Shown here piece by piece: positions 29,107-38,059 of a stretch of DNA of 64,000 nucleotides (the first letter of the stretch is position 1; every line of letters begins with the position of its first letter). A program made the position numbers and the translations under genes. The DNA lies in the NCBI GenBank assembly GCA_030765055.1, contig CM060953.1, positions 20,949,187 through 21,013,186 on the forward strand. The letters are read 5' to 3'. The notes under the pieces are model-generated. The model saw only the letters and a list, made by a program, of their open reading frames with translations. It had not been told where the DNA came from and did not search any database. This DNA comes from Mantis religiosa. Taxonomy: Eukaryota > Arthropoda > Insecta > Mantodea > Mantidae.

Positions 29107-29331
29107 GTACGTCTAGCTTGGCTATACAGTGTAACAACCCGACCGTAAGCTGATCTTTGTCTTGGGCATTGATTCCTCGGTCCACCTCTAATCCTACCGC
29201 CACTACGTCTAGCTTGGCTATACAGTGTAACAACCCGACCGTAAGCTGATCTTTGTCTTGGGCATTGATTCCTCGGTCCACCTCTAATCCTAGCGCCACT
29301 ACGTCTAGCTTGGCTATACAGTGTAACAACC

Positions 29332-30084
29332 TGATACAACAATATTTATGGGTGTCACACAATTCCACGTTGTGGACGCCAATTTGAAGCAACAATATAT
29401 GTGGCGAACAATGTTCCACTTGAAAATACAGTTTGAAGCACTTTTGTTTAGCTCAGGGTAAAACAATGAGGTTTCTCACAGGGTATGCGTGGATGTGTGT
29501 GAGAAGGATATTTAATGACACTGGAATGCCCGTTTCCAACGTATTTATTTACTGCTTCTTTTTTTTTTTAGAACACCGAAATTGAAGTTGCCGACCAAGG
29601 GTTACCAATCTCTGTTTAGAGTTACTGACGGCAGAATGTTTATTACTCGATAAACTTTAGTCGTTCCTCACGTATATATATGAACCGACAATATTCAAGA
29701 CAGAACAAGAGGACTGCCCTAATAGGCTTCACGCCTCGGACTGCTCTAATCGGCCTCACGCCGAAGACTCTTGTCCACAGCTGCGCGTGTGAGTGTATAT
29801 GTCACTTTCACTTTTTGAAAGCCCTCTTCATTCAACCAAAAATCTCTTTGTGGCTGTTTTGTCATGCCATTCTGAATGATCCAAAGAATACTCTATTCAT
29901 ACAAGTCAAGTGAGCCCGTTTAGAAAACTGCTAAGGACACTGTTTCTTACATTGCTTTTGTTATAACAACTTTCCCCCCAACTGCTGGACTCAATTGGCC
30001 TTGCCCGTTTTGTCACAAAGAACCAACATTCCTTTGACATCCATCATGATTCTTTACTTATGGCAAACCTTAATTTCGGTATCA
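29332..30084 (-). mobile_element. LTR-like insertion (solo LTR or TRIM) in the satellite edge
   Basis: The satellite is interrupted in mid-unit by 753 bp that begin TGATACAACAATATTTATGG and end TTAATTTCGGTATCA. The ends form a 6-bp inverted repeat, TGATAC/GTATCA. The four satellite bases AACC occur on both sides (29328-29331 and 30085-30088), after which the same unit resumes with CGACCGTAAGC. A 4-bp target duplication and TG...CA ends fit an LTR retrotransposon. The right half shares stretches with 36698-37268: GGGTATGCGTGG, TAACTGCTTCTT, AGTTGCC and the identical AATTTCGGTATCA end. Strand is inferred from the primer-binding-site orientation beside that second copy. A short ORF at 29680-29913 has no recognisable domain. 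It is probably a solo LTR, though a small non-autonomous element is possible. Confidence 0.75.
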
Positions 30085-30170
30085 AACCCGACCGTAAGCT
30101 GATCTTTGTCTTGGGCCATGATTCCTCGGTCCACCTCTAATCCTACCGCCATTACGTCTTGCTTCGATAT
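30085..30170. repeat. Terminal, decayed satellite unit
   Basis: This is the remainder of the unit split by the insertion. It matches the consensus from AACCCGACCGTAAGC to CCTACCGCC and then decays (ATTACGTCTTGCTTCGATATA against ACTACGTCTAGCTTGGCTATA). Satellite sequence ends here, so the true right edge of the array is near 30170. Confidence 0.9.
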
Positions 30171-30392
30171 AAACGTATTTAACTGTGTTTTAACAAAGTA
30201 GGCTAACAATACACAGTGCAACTAGGCAAACTCTGTTTCCCGCATACAACTAGCGATAACTGAGCTGAGGAGTATGTGATTCACCAGTGTAACAATCTGG
30301 CAACCCTTGTTTACGTTACACTAGCAACGACCTTCCCTGCTTACCCTTAGCATTCCTTGTCTAATGACCTATCACGTATCTACTTTTAAAAA

Positions 30393-30760
30393 TCAGACTG
30401 TAAGTGAGAGATGAGGCTTCGTAAAGGTGCGGTATAGAGAACAGTTAGCTCCGTGTTTCCTGTTATCTACCCGTTGAAGTTGCTGCAGCTTGGAGCTTGC
30501 GGCTGTGCTCCAGATTTCGAAGCCATAAAGCAGTACCAGGAATAGAGAAAGACGTAGCTTCGGGGGAATAGTCGTCCCAGACCTAGGGTATAGCCAGGGC
30601 ATAGTGACTGATTACTGATGTGCTTCCCAAAGTTAGGCCCTTGTCAAGCTTCACTCCTAGGTAAGAGAAGGAATTAGTCCACATGTGAAGGAGGAAAGTT
30701 GACGGGAAAGCGGCGCCAAACGGCGTGGCTTTTCTCTGGGTAATCTAGGTCCTCGTAATA
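30393..30760 (-). pseudogene. Non-LTR retrotransposon (jockey/R1-like) reverse transcriptase relic
   Basis: Read on the minus strand, the region first gives WTNSFSYLGVKLDKGLT (about 30690-30640), then, after a frame change, LLYGFEIWSTAASSKLQQLQ (within 30602-30393). The SYLGVKLDK motif followed by an L-x-YG-x-E-x-W motif and a K-x-LQ stretch matches the C-terminal (thumb) part of reverse transcriptases of jockey/R1-type LINEs as I know them. Frames are broken and no endonuclease or YADD motif is present, so this is a short dead fragment. No poly(A) tail or target duplication was found. Confidence 0.65.
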
Positions 30761-31780
30761 ACAAAGGTCATCTTGGTGCAACAAACCACTATACGATTAT
30801 AAGGTGTCCTCTGTCAAATACACATATGTTGTGACGCAGGTAAACCTAATGTAAGCTGGTGCAGCAGTCATTTAGGTTCAATTGTTTCGAAGAGCGCGCC
30901 GGCCCTCGCTCCGGGGCGGTCCGGTCGATCAAAGAGCGTACTGTATAGTTCCCGTTATAAACACAATAGCATACAACTACATTACAGTAACAAGGAATAA
31001 GCTCATGCCCTTACTACTCAATGTAAGTGTAAATTTTTTCTTGCAATGCTGGAATTGAGTTTTAAATTACATTCCCAAGTCAAAGTATTATGTCTCCACG
31101 ACCATTTTAAATGCCGTCGTCCCCTACATTGCTTCTATCTATTTCTGTAATGTATCACATCCTACACTGATCCAATTTCTACCTGAAGTCCTTCTTCGGT
31201 CTCCAGGGTCCTCTCCGAGTATTGATCTCAAGAAAACTCATTTCAACTTCTTCGATACATCTTTTATCGCTTGTTCTTAACACTAAAGTCTCTCTTCTAA
31301 ACAGCAAACACAATTTTGAGGCAATAGTTGGTATGTCGTATTAATCGTATTGAATTATTAATTCAAAAATCGTTTTATACATTCATTAGGATGTTATATT
31401 TTACAAGGTTAGTCTAAGTTTCTGTTTATTTTCTAAAAGATATTCTGATTAAGTAATTCTGCAGAATTGTATTTAATTTCATCTTCAACTTCTGTTAAAG
31501 GACCTAGTAATTTGCAAAAGGTGGGTCATTAATTATATTATTGTTACCAATAAGTACATTTCTATATTTATTTCTCCCAAACTTGTATAATCTAAATCAT
31601 ACATTACTAAAAAAAACTATCGGTAAAAGTCGTGTTTCATTTATTTATTCTGAAAGTATTATTTCTACACCAGAGCTATTTACAAAGGGATATACTTTCA
31701 TTTTACAAATTCTCTCTCATTTTATATCTTTAAAGTCGTTAAGTCATTTAAGCGATATCCAACAATGACTGATGCTCATA
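30761..31780. other. AT-rich interval, nothing recognised
   Basis: Nothing here resembles a known coding region. A short GC-rich patch (about 30890-30940) stands out from the AT-rich surroundings but matches nothing I recognise. The ORF at 31541-31768 (75 codons) is low-complexity and shows no domain. Confidence 0.4.
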
Positions 31781-31784
31781 TGAG

Positions 31785-32003
31785 CCCAGGACACATAGAG
31801 GTAAGACCTACCTCACGTTCATCTTTCAGGATAAGGGAAAAATGTTCAAATGAGCACAGGATACAAAGAGCTTAGAGTTACCCCTCAGTCATCTTTCAGA
31901 ATAAGGAAAAATCTCCAACGTTAAGTCATATCGGACCTTACCTGTCCTTTAAACTCACTCTTAACGAGCGACACTGCTCAGGAATGGGTATGTTGTGTTT
32001 TAT

Positions 32004-32059
<56 letters not shown>

Positions 32060-32465
32060 TGAATGAAATGATGTTTACATGAGTACAGGATACATAGAGC
32101 TTAGAGTTAAAAGACATTCATCTTTCAGAATAAGGAAAAATCTCCAACGTTAAGTCATATCAGACGATGAATGAAATGATGTTCAAATAAGTACAGGGTA
32201 CATAGAGCTTAGAGTTACCAGACATTCATCTTTCAGGATAAGAGAAAACCTCCAACGTTAAGTCATATCGGACGATGAATGAAATGATGTTCAAATAAGT
32301 ACAGGGTACATAGAGCTTAGAGTTACCAGACATTCATCTTTCAGGATAAGAGAAAACCTCCAACGTTAAGTCATATCGGACGATGAATGAAATGATGTTC
32401 AAATGAGTACAGGGTACATAGAGCTTAGAGTTACCAGACATTCATCTTTCAGGATAAGGGAAAAT
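31785..32465 (-). repeat. Short array of the 108-bp SINE-derived repeat
   Basis: Roughly five copies, the first two imperfect, of the 108-bp unit seen in the longer arrays at 41.6-45.4, 55.0-57.6 and 58.3-60.7 kb, here in minus orientation. The recognisable core is CTCCAACGTTAAGTCATATC, followed by GATGAATGAAATGATGTTCA and a CATAGAGCTTAGAGTTACC segment. A (TG)n microsatellite has grown or been inserted inside one unit near 32006-32055. A matching tRNA-like head lies at 32880-32960 in the same orientation, separated by the inverted repeat at 32488-32827. Confidence 0.85.
32006..32055. repeat. (TG)25 microsatellite
   Basis: A perfect TG dinucleotide run of about 50 bp interrupts a 108-bp repeat unit. 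Confidence 0.97.
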
Positions 32466-32487
32466 CCCGGAATAAAGTTCATCCAGA

Positions 32488-32827
32488 TTTTGGATACATA
32501 GAGTCAAACTGAAAAATTCAATGCCACTGCCGGGATCTCCTGGTTCCCATCCAGTCGCTCTTACTCTTTGAGCTACAATGGCCAACGTGCCGTCGTGACT
32601 TTACATTCACGATTCAAGTACTTACAATAGTAATTCCCCACAAACAGTGTATCTCAAATATGAGAGCCCCTAGAGGGAAAATATGAGTCAATTGGAGTAC
32701 TTAATGTCACGACGGCACGTTGGCCATGGTAGCTCAATGGGTAAGAGCGACTGGACGGAAACCAGGAGATCGGTGGTTCAAATCCAGGCCGTGGCATTGA
32801 ATTTCTCAGTTTGACTCTATCCAAAAC
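32488..32827. repeat. Inverted repeat with tRNA-like arms
   Basis: The left arm (about 32488-32599) and right arm (about 32706-32827) are inverted copies of one another, from TTTGGAT...GAGTCAAACTG through a tRNA-like segment to GGCACGTTGGCC and GTCACGAC, around a spacer of about 105 bp. The left arm lacks about 11 bp around the B-box-like TTCAAATCC. The arrangement could be two head-to-head SINE copies or a foldback element. It separates a SINE-like head (32880-32960) from its array (31785-32465), so it probably inserted after that array formed. Confidence 0.8.
32723..32796 (+). pseudogene. tRNA-like sequence (SINE promoter head)
   Basis: A 74-bp tRNA-like fold is visible. A perfect 7-bp acceptor stem pairs GCCATGG (32723-32729) with CCGTGGC (32789-32795), with one G-T pair, followed by A. 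It has a GCTC/GAGC D-stem with A-box-like TAGCTCAATGGG, an anticodon stem CTGG/CCAG with a 7-base loop, and a B-box-like GGTTCAAATCC. The T-stem pairs poorly and position 33 is C rather than T, so it is unlikely to be a working tRNA gene. An inverted diverged copy lies in the left arm. It is best read as the RNA polymerase III promoter head of a SINE. Confidence 0.6.
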
Positions 32828-32879
32828 CTTAGTGTATACACGGCTAGTCGATCTGAAGTATTCATTTCCATCAATTATA

Positions 32880-32960
32880 GGTGGTTAATCCAGATTACTC
32901 ACTCTGACCGAGATTTTAATTCGATACCTTTATAACTTGAAGCAGACACGCCACATATAT
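32880..32960 (-). mobile_element. tRNA-derived SINE head (minus) belonging to the 31.8-32.5 kb array
   Basis: On the minus strand this reads GTGGCGTGTCTGCTTCAAG, then AAAATCTCGGTCAGAGTGAG and TAATCTGGATT. This has the same layout (A-box-like GTGTCTGC, B-box-like ATCTCGGTC, GTGAGTTATC) as the heads at 52488, 57613, 58222 and 41550. Confidence 0.6.
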
Positions 32961-33994
32961 TTTTGATAATCATTCAGAATATTTCATAGCGATTTTCTAT
33001 TGACCTTTCATATTATATATAATATTTCATCTCAATTTAATACCGTATATTGAATTGAGCCTATTGCTTTGATAAAATACTACAAATAAGTATTATTCTT
33101 TCATATATTTTACATTCGTCCATGTGTAAGGGCAGTATATTTGTATCTAGCTCTTGAAGTGTTTCTGAGTCATCTTCATGGAGTAAGTGCAGGCTGAAAC
33201 CGGTAATCAAACCCACGATCACTATTTATAGCCAGAAACACTGGTTTTCATGCCAGAGACACCATTATCTAATTTTAAGCAGTTATAAAATTTAAATAGA
33301 GGCAGAAAGGCATTGGCAGTAAAATCGCGTATACTTTAATAAAGCACTTTCTGTGCAATTCACTGGATGGTTGCAGTGTAAACAGCGTCTGTGAGCAGCC
33401 AACTTCGTGAGGGAATTGCTAATGAAATTGCCCTCTATTAATACTAGGTGAAGAATAACATAGATCGCAAATATTGTAGCAATTTTGTGCATTAAAGGGC
33501 ATCAATTATACCGTCTCGTCAAACACCAACATTATGGAAATCCACAGTCAGAATTATTACGTATTTCTATAGGAGTGTTCATGGAGTAAGCAAGTTAGTA
33601 CTCTTGTTTTATTGAGTATACGTAGATAAAACCTGAGTGGCAGCTGTTTTCTAATATGGTTTTACTATGCAAACCTAGAACCAAGGGTTTCATTACAAGC
33701 CGTTACTCAGAGTCATTTAATACCAGAGCTGTGTTTTTGATGTAATACCAACTCGTGGTGTTATTGCTAACATGAATATATGTAGAGAATGTGGTTATTT
33801 TTACATGATATTAATTTTGTCTTGTCAGCTTTATCATAGCCATACCATACATAACCTCCAAGAAACACAAATTAATTACGACTTGTTAATACATTAAAAC
33901 GAGTCGCGATACTAATTAATCAAAATTAAACTGTTGCAATATTTCATAAGATTTTATTTTAAAGCAAAATAATATTAAATAATCTTTGTCAATA
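32961..33994. other. AT-rich interval, nothing recognised
   Basis: No coding or mobile-element signature was recognised. The 66-codon minus ORF at 33292-33492 has a hydrophobic N-terminus but no family resemblance that I can name. Confidence 0.4.
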
Positions 33995-33996
33995 TA

Positions 33997-35260
33997 CGAG
34001 GGCTGTTCAATAAAGAATGATCATAATTTTTTGACAACTCATAATTTTCATGGTCCTCAAAATAGTCTCCCTTGAATGTGATGTACTTGTCCCAGCGTTT
34101 CTGCCAGTCTTCAAAGACATGCTGGAAACCATTTTTGAGAGATCCTTCAAAATCGCCTCCGCAGCCTCAACCACTGCTTCTGATGATGGATAATGCCTCC
34201 CACGAAGGCGTTTCTTCAAGTTAAGGAATAGAAAAAAGTCACATGGGACTAAATCCGAACTATAGAGAGGGTGAGCGATGCACTTCACGTTCATTTTTGC
34301 AAGATATTCAGCGACAACATTGGCAATATGCGGCCGCGCATTATCGTGGTGCAGCATCCAGCCTGCTTCACGGTCTTTTGAGCCTGATATGGACTTGCAA
34401 TATTTTCAGGACATCCCTGTAGTATTGTCCAGTTACTGATGTGTGTGCAGGTACAACATGCTGATCAAACATTCCATGAATATCAACGAATGCAGAAGCA
34501 ACCACTTTTGCTTTATGCGGGTTGGTGATGAAGGAGATTTCCACACTGAGCTTTGCTGTTTGCTCTAAGGATCAAAATGATGTAGCCAGGTTTCATCAAC
34601 AGTGATTTTATTTGAAAGAAACTCCGGATATTCCTCTAACATCAACTTTAACTGCATGGAGACCTGTATGAGAATGTCCTTTTGTTCGGGAATCAACAGT
34701 CTTGGAACCCATCGCGCACAAACACGTCTCATGTGTAATGTTTCTGTCACCAACGTGTGGGTGGCACCCAATGAAATGTTCAGTATTTCAGAAAGTGATC
34801 TTAAGGTAATTCGTCGATCCTCTCTCACAATGGCAGCAGCGGTGTTGATGTTTTCTTCCGTAAGAGCAGTAACTAGAGCACCGGGTCCACCTTCCTTTGA
34901 AATTGACTCTCTGCCCTCTTTAAACATTTTAAACCACCTTCGAGCTGTGTTGTAAGGAAGAACAGACTCTCCATAGGCCTCCTGTAGCATTGTATAGGCC
35001 TCAACTGAAGATTTGTTAAGACGAAAGCAGAATTTCAAAGCCGCATATTGTTCCTCGTGTATTACCTCCATTACAGCGGTAGGCGATAGTGAACATGTCT
35101 GAACTGGCCTGGTTCTCATAGGCGAGAACCAGAAGTACCAACAATGAAACTACTACGGCGTGTTTGTTTCACATTAAGCTAACAATAAATAAGATTGAGT
35201 TTTAGTGGGAAAAATTATAAGCGTAAAAAATTATGATCATTCTTTATTTAACAGCCCTCG
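33997..35260 (-). mobile_element. mariner element M1, inactive, both ends present
   Basis: A 1264-bp element flanked by TA on both sides (33995-33996 and 35261-35262). The terminal inverted repeats start CGAGGGCTGTT at both ends, then AATAAAGAATGATCATAA, about 36 bp in all. The TA target duplication, this size and a DD34D transposase place it in the mariner family. A related copy, M2, lies at 52695. The transposase is broken, so any mobility would need enzyme from elsewhere. Confidence 0.93.
34007..35119 (-). pseudogene. mariner transposase pseudogene (M1)
   Basis: Transposases of this family cut and paste the element at TA sites. The N-terminal part (35119-34565) starts MRTRPVQTCS and contains the Mos1-type helix-turn-helix (EEQYAALKFCFRLNKSS ... 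TARRWFKMFKEG) and the second DNA-binding region. It ends with the first catalytic aspartate, TVDETWLHHFDP, at a premature TAG where M2 has GAG (Glu). After a damaged stretch, the remainder (34357-34007) carries the second aspartate in HHDNARPH and the third in SSDLVPCDFF, with 34 residues between, hence DD34D. A further shift in an A-run near 34130 moves the C-terminus out of frame. The family's usual length is about 345 residues. Confidence 0.9.
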
Positions 35261-35262
35261 TA

Positions 35263-35616
35263 TTTCACAAAAACATTGAGGTAGAGGGCTTCCACACTGA
35301 GCCTTTAGTCAGGAAGGGAGGAGGGTGTGCCAAAACCGGCGAGTCGGTGTGCGGTCGTGTTCCAGGTATCTTCAACACCTTGGAGGGTGTTGTCACTGGT
35401 CTTCCTTGAGGACACAGAAATCACAGAGCCGAGGACAGCCGTTACCACGCTGCAGCACCACATTCGCTCCACTTTGATCCTAAATTCAAATGCGAACGAG
35501 AAGTTCCAGAAAGGAAAGTATACAGTTTGGTGACCAAGCAAATACCAGGAAAATTAAGACCTTTGTTGAGGTCTTGGGAGAAAAACTCTGTTCCTCTTTT
35601 TTTTTTTTTTTAAATA
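35263..35616. other. Interval between mobile elements, nothing recognised
   Basis: Overlapping short ORFs exist on both strands (35305-35541 minus; 35327-35533 and 35490-35735 plus). None has a domain I recognise. The GC content is somewhat higher than in nearby intervals, so a fragment of a longer transposable element is possible. Confidence 0.35.
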
Positions 35617-35665
35617 CTTACTCCAACGTTAAGTCATATTGGTTGATGTATGATGTCTCCTTCAA
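35617..35665 (-). repeat. Fragment of the 108-bp SINE-derived repeat
   Basis: CTCCAACGTTAAGTCATATT and the following TGATGTATGATG match the core of the 108-bp unit in minus orientation. The fragment abuts the gypsy-derived region. Confidence 0.65.
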
Positions 35666-35733
35666 ACGTTGGGCGCCAGTTGTCGCCATCTCCTCAACGT
35701 CACACAAATTTGAAGCAGTGTGTGGTCTAGTAT

Positions 35734-35773
35734 GAGTCACGACAGTAAAGAGGGCGCGATCCCTACATTTTAC
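35734..35773 (+). repeat. 40-bp direct repeat, left copy
   Basis: GAGTCACGACAGTAAAGAGG and the next 20 bases recur at 37288-37327 with one mismatch. The two copies bracket the gypsy-derived interval (pol fragment, repeats, LTR). Confidence 0.9.
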
Positions 35774-36432
35774 TTTTACTTACGACGCCTGCCTGCTATA
35801 CCTGGACGACATCATCATCGTCGGCAAGACTTTCGAAGACCATCTGAAGAACCTGAGCAAAGTGTTAAAGAGACTGCAGGCAACCAACTTGAAGCTGAAC
35901 GCGAAGAAGTGCCAGCTCTTCCGCAAAGAAGTTAACTACTTGGGCCACATAGTCTCACCAACCGGAGTGGCCACAGACCCGGAGAAAACCCAGGCTGTGA
36001 GAGATTGGCCTCGGCCAAAGGATAAGCGAGAGCTGCGCAGTTTCCTGGGGCTGTGCATATTATTAACGCCGTTTCATAAAGGGGTTCTCCAACATCGCCA
36101 AACCCCTTACCCGCCTGAGAGAGGAACAACGACCCTATTTGTGGACGGAGGACGCTGAACGTGCTTTCCAGCATCTGAAGAAGACACTGTACAGTGCTCC
36201 TATTTTGGGATTTCCACAACCAGGCGGTGCTTTCATTGTGGACACCGGCGCCAGCGATCATTGCTTTGGAGGCGTCCTATCACAAATTCAGGGTGGCCAC
36301 GAGCGGGTGATAGCCTACTACAGGCAGAGAAGAACTACTGCGCCACCCGGTGAGAGTTACTGGCTGTAGTACAGACCTTGGAGCACTTCCACAAGTACCT
36401 GTACGGTCAGCCATTCCACCTCAGGACTGACG
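35774..36432 (+). pseudogene. Ty3/gypsy pol fragment (reverse transcriptase and RNase H), frameshifted
   Basis: The reading begins abruptly inside reverse transcriptase with the catalytic YLDD motif (ACLLYLDDIIIVGKTFEDHL, about 35786-35845). It continues through the connection motif NYLGHIVSPTGVATDPEK (about 35930-35985) and RELRSFLGLC (36030-36058). A frameshift and stop follow near 36058. The RNase H domain then continues with GFSNIAKPLTRLREEQRPYL, ILGFPQPGG and FIVDTGASDH, where the family usually has an Asp in place of the Gly, and after further frame damage LEHFHKYLYGQPFHLRTD. It stops abruptly at 36432 against a non-coding repeat. Protease, most of RT, and integrase are absent. Gene order and motifs identify Ty3/gypsy pol; it cannot function. 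Confidence 0.88.
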
Positions 36433-36697
36433 TCACACAAATTTGAAGCAGTATGTGATCTAGCTTCTTTTTCGGGTCGAACCTTCTCATCGTGTCAAGC
36501 CTCCTTTTTGTGTCGTGCCCCACGTTGGGCGCTAGTTTGTCGCCATCTGCCCAACGTTACGCAAATTTGAAGCAGTATGTGGTCTAGCCGCCTTCTCGGG
36601 TTGAACCTCCTCCTCGTGTCCAGCCTCCTTCTCGAGGCGAACCTACTCCTCATGTCAAGCCTCCTTTTCGTGTCGTGCCCCACGTTGGGCGCCAGTT
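36433..36697. repeat. Internal repeats with tRNA-Lys-type primer-binding sites
   Basis: CAAATTTGAAGCAGTATGTG recurs (about 36438 and 36553, with related copies near 35707 and 36722), and each repeat is followed by C/T-rich AGCCTCCTT blocks. GTGCCCCACGTTGGGCGCCA at about 36675-36694, and a near copy around 36515-36535, match the 3' end of insect tRNA-Lys including CCA. The primer-binding site (TGGCGCCCAACGTGGGGC) is therefore on the minus strand, directly after the minus-strand LTR end. This orientation is opposite to the adjacent pol fragment. Confidence 0.7.
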
Positions 36698-37268
36698 TGT
36701 CGCCAAGCCCCAGACGATAATCAAATTTGAAGCCGTTTGTGGTCTAGCCTCGGTCTCGAGCAAGAGTCTTATCTTAGGGTATGCGTGGGTATATAGTAGT
36801 AAGGATGATACCGGAATCCAAGTTTAAATCTAGTTTAATAACTGCTTCTTTCTGTTATAATATTCACGTAAGTCTCAAAGTTGCCTACCAGTGTACACCA
36901 GTCTATATTAATGTCTCTGGCTACCGTATGTGAAATTTATACCACGCAATAACACGTGATTCCTTATGTATGGCAAGAAAAGTTACTTCCTCCAGCCTCG
37001 TCTTTCTTCCTGTGCGATCGGTGTGTTACTGACGTACTAGACCTATCTGTTTTTTTTAATGACCTGGAGTTCCCCTTAGGCGATAAGCGTCTAAGAAAGG
37101 CTCTCGGACATTTCACAAACACCAAACATCTGAGCCGGCTCCGAAGACGACTCCTACCGAAAGTTAACTGCTCAACTGGCATTCTTTTCCACATTTACGG
37201 AATATATTGAATGTTCATATCTAATCTACTATAATACCTAATTTATTGAATCCATAATTTCGGTATCA
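36698..37268 (-). mobile_element. gypsy-like LTR (minus orientation)
   Basis: About 571 bp running from TGTCGCCAAGCCCC to AATTTCGGTATCA on the plus strand, giving TG...CA ends. On the minus strand the LTR end is followed after three bases by the tRNA-Lys-type primer-binding site, which fixes its direction. The far end is identical over 13 bases with the LTR-like insertion at 29332-30084, and several internal blocks match (GGGTATGCGTGG, TAACTGCTTCTTT). No matching target duplication was found. ORFs at 36956-37210 and 36964-37194 lie inside it and are unlikely to be genes. Confidence 0.65.
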
Positions 37269-37287
37269 GGAAGGCGGCCGTTCCAAG

Positions 37288-37327
37288 GAGTCACGACAGT
37301 AAAGAGGGCGGGATCCCTACATTTTAC
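37288..37327 (+). repeat. 40-bp direct repeat, right copy
   Basis: Matches 35734-35773 with one mismatch (GGGCGGGATC against GGGCGCGATC). It lies 19 bp beyond the LTR end, so it is not a simple target-site duplication. Confidence 0.9.
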
Positions 37328-37857
37328 CAGTTGGAAACTCCCAGGCAGGAGTTATAGAAAGTCTCGGATGAAATATATTAAAATCTACTTTTAAAGGAGA
37401 TGCTGTCGTCGTTGTCTATACATGTTTAACACCTTCATCACTCACTGTAGTTCATGTTGGCAATTTTCTGGTGGATATTTTGTTTCAGTTCTTCCAGAGT
37501 GTGTGGGTTTGTCTTGTATCTATCACCGTCCCTCTCACACTTGACATAGGGGGTTGATGCTGTCTATGCCACTCCTTACATCGCTGTCAGTGGTCACTTC
37601 TTCCTCCTTGGAGTGCCCATCGCCCGTTATCTACGTTCTACTTTTGCACTGTTATATCTGGAAATGAAATTTTGCCTTCGGAACTGCATACAGAAGTTCG
37701 TTCAGATAAAGTTGGTTGGTTTTATCGCCTTTATACGGTACATGAAGTTAAGTGCCGGTCACTGACATTATTACATTGCTGTTATAAAGACATTATACTG
37801 TAAGACAACTTCTGGTCACACAAACATGCTCATAAACTAAGAAAAAAATATTCTATA
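37328..37857. other. Unassigned interval
   Basis: No ORF of note and no recognised repeat. Confidence 0.4.
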
Positions 37858-38059
37858 CAGATAAAATACAGTGTTCTGCCTATTTCAGTAGGTCATAACT
37901 TTTCAACCAATAATAGGCCACACGTACAACTTTGGGAGAATATAATACACAATTGGTAGATTACATTACACTATTTACATCTCAGAGAAAATGTTGGAAG
38001 TGTCCTCCACTAGCATCTATACATGTTTGTACTCGTCTCACCCTATTCTCTGAAGATTT

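Larger units (their letters stand above)
1..29331. repeat. 96-bp tandem satellite array (about 305 units)
   Basis: Uninterrupted head-to-tail copies of a 96-bp unit fill the first 29 kb and run off the left edge of the window. A unit can be recognised from GATCTTTGTCTTGGGCCATG to CAACCCGACCGTAAGCT. It is about 51% GC, against visibly AT-rich flanks. Units differ at roughly ten recurrent sites: GATC/CATC, GTCTT/GTCAT/GCCTT, GGGCCATG/GGGCATTG/GAGCTATG, CCTTGG/CCTCGG, CCACC/CCAGC, TAATCC/TAGTCC, TACC/TAGC and CAGTG/CAGCG. Alleles are shuffled between units, as expected from unequal exchange or gene conversion. Length changes inside a unit are rare; I see four 1-bp changes, near 6540, 10258, 21625 and 29016. 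There are no unique spacers. The position and size suggest heterochromatin, but a centromeric or other role cannot be read from sequence. Confidence 0.98.
6534..29342 (-). other. Stop-free minus-strand frame through the satellite (probably not a gene)
   Basis: Because the unit is 96 bp (32 codons), one minus-strand frame stays open from unit to unit. It gives open runs of 2573 codons (29342-21621), 3918 codons (21621-9865, the end in another frame) and 1241 codons (10259-6534), broken only by 1-bp length changes. I also see no stop in the same frame from 6533 to position 1. The repeated peptide begins MAQDKDQLTVGLL. Two observations argue against a real protein. Most recurrent alleles change the amino acid (Q/E, Q/R, H/R, V/L, M/I/N, Q/H, G/R) and only about two are silent. 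A second minus frame (GPRQRSAYGRVV...) is also open in most units. No signal peptide, unique N-terminus or known domain is visible. Confidence 0.5.

Noticed and set aside
1..29331. CRISPR array
   Set aside because: Units abut directly with no unique spacers, the unit is 96 bp, and the context is eukaryotic with no cas genes.
29680..29913. A 77-codon gene
   Set aside because: It lies inside the LTR-like insertion and has no recognisable domain.
30890..30940. Ribosomal DNA fragment suggested by a GC-rich patch
   Set aside because: I could not match it to a conserved rRNA segment, and it is too short to support the call.
32723..32796. A working tRNA gene
   Set aside because: The T-stem pairs poorly, position 33 is C, and the sequence lies in an inverted repeat with a decayed partner; a SINE head fits better.
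35305..35541. Possible host exon with overlapping ORFs on both strands
   Set aside because: No domain, splice context or continuation was seen, and both strands are open by chance; left as unassigned.
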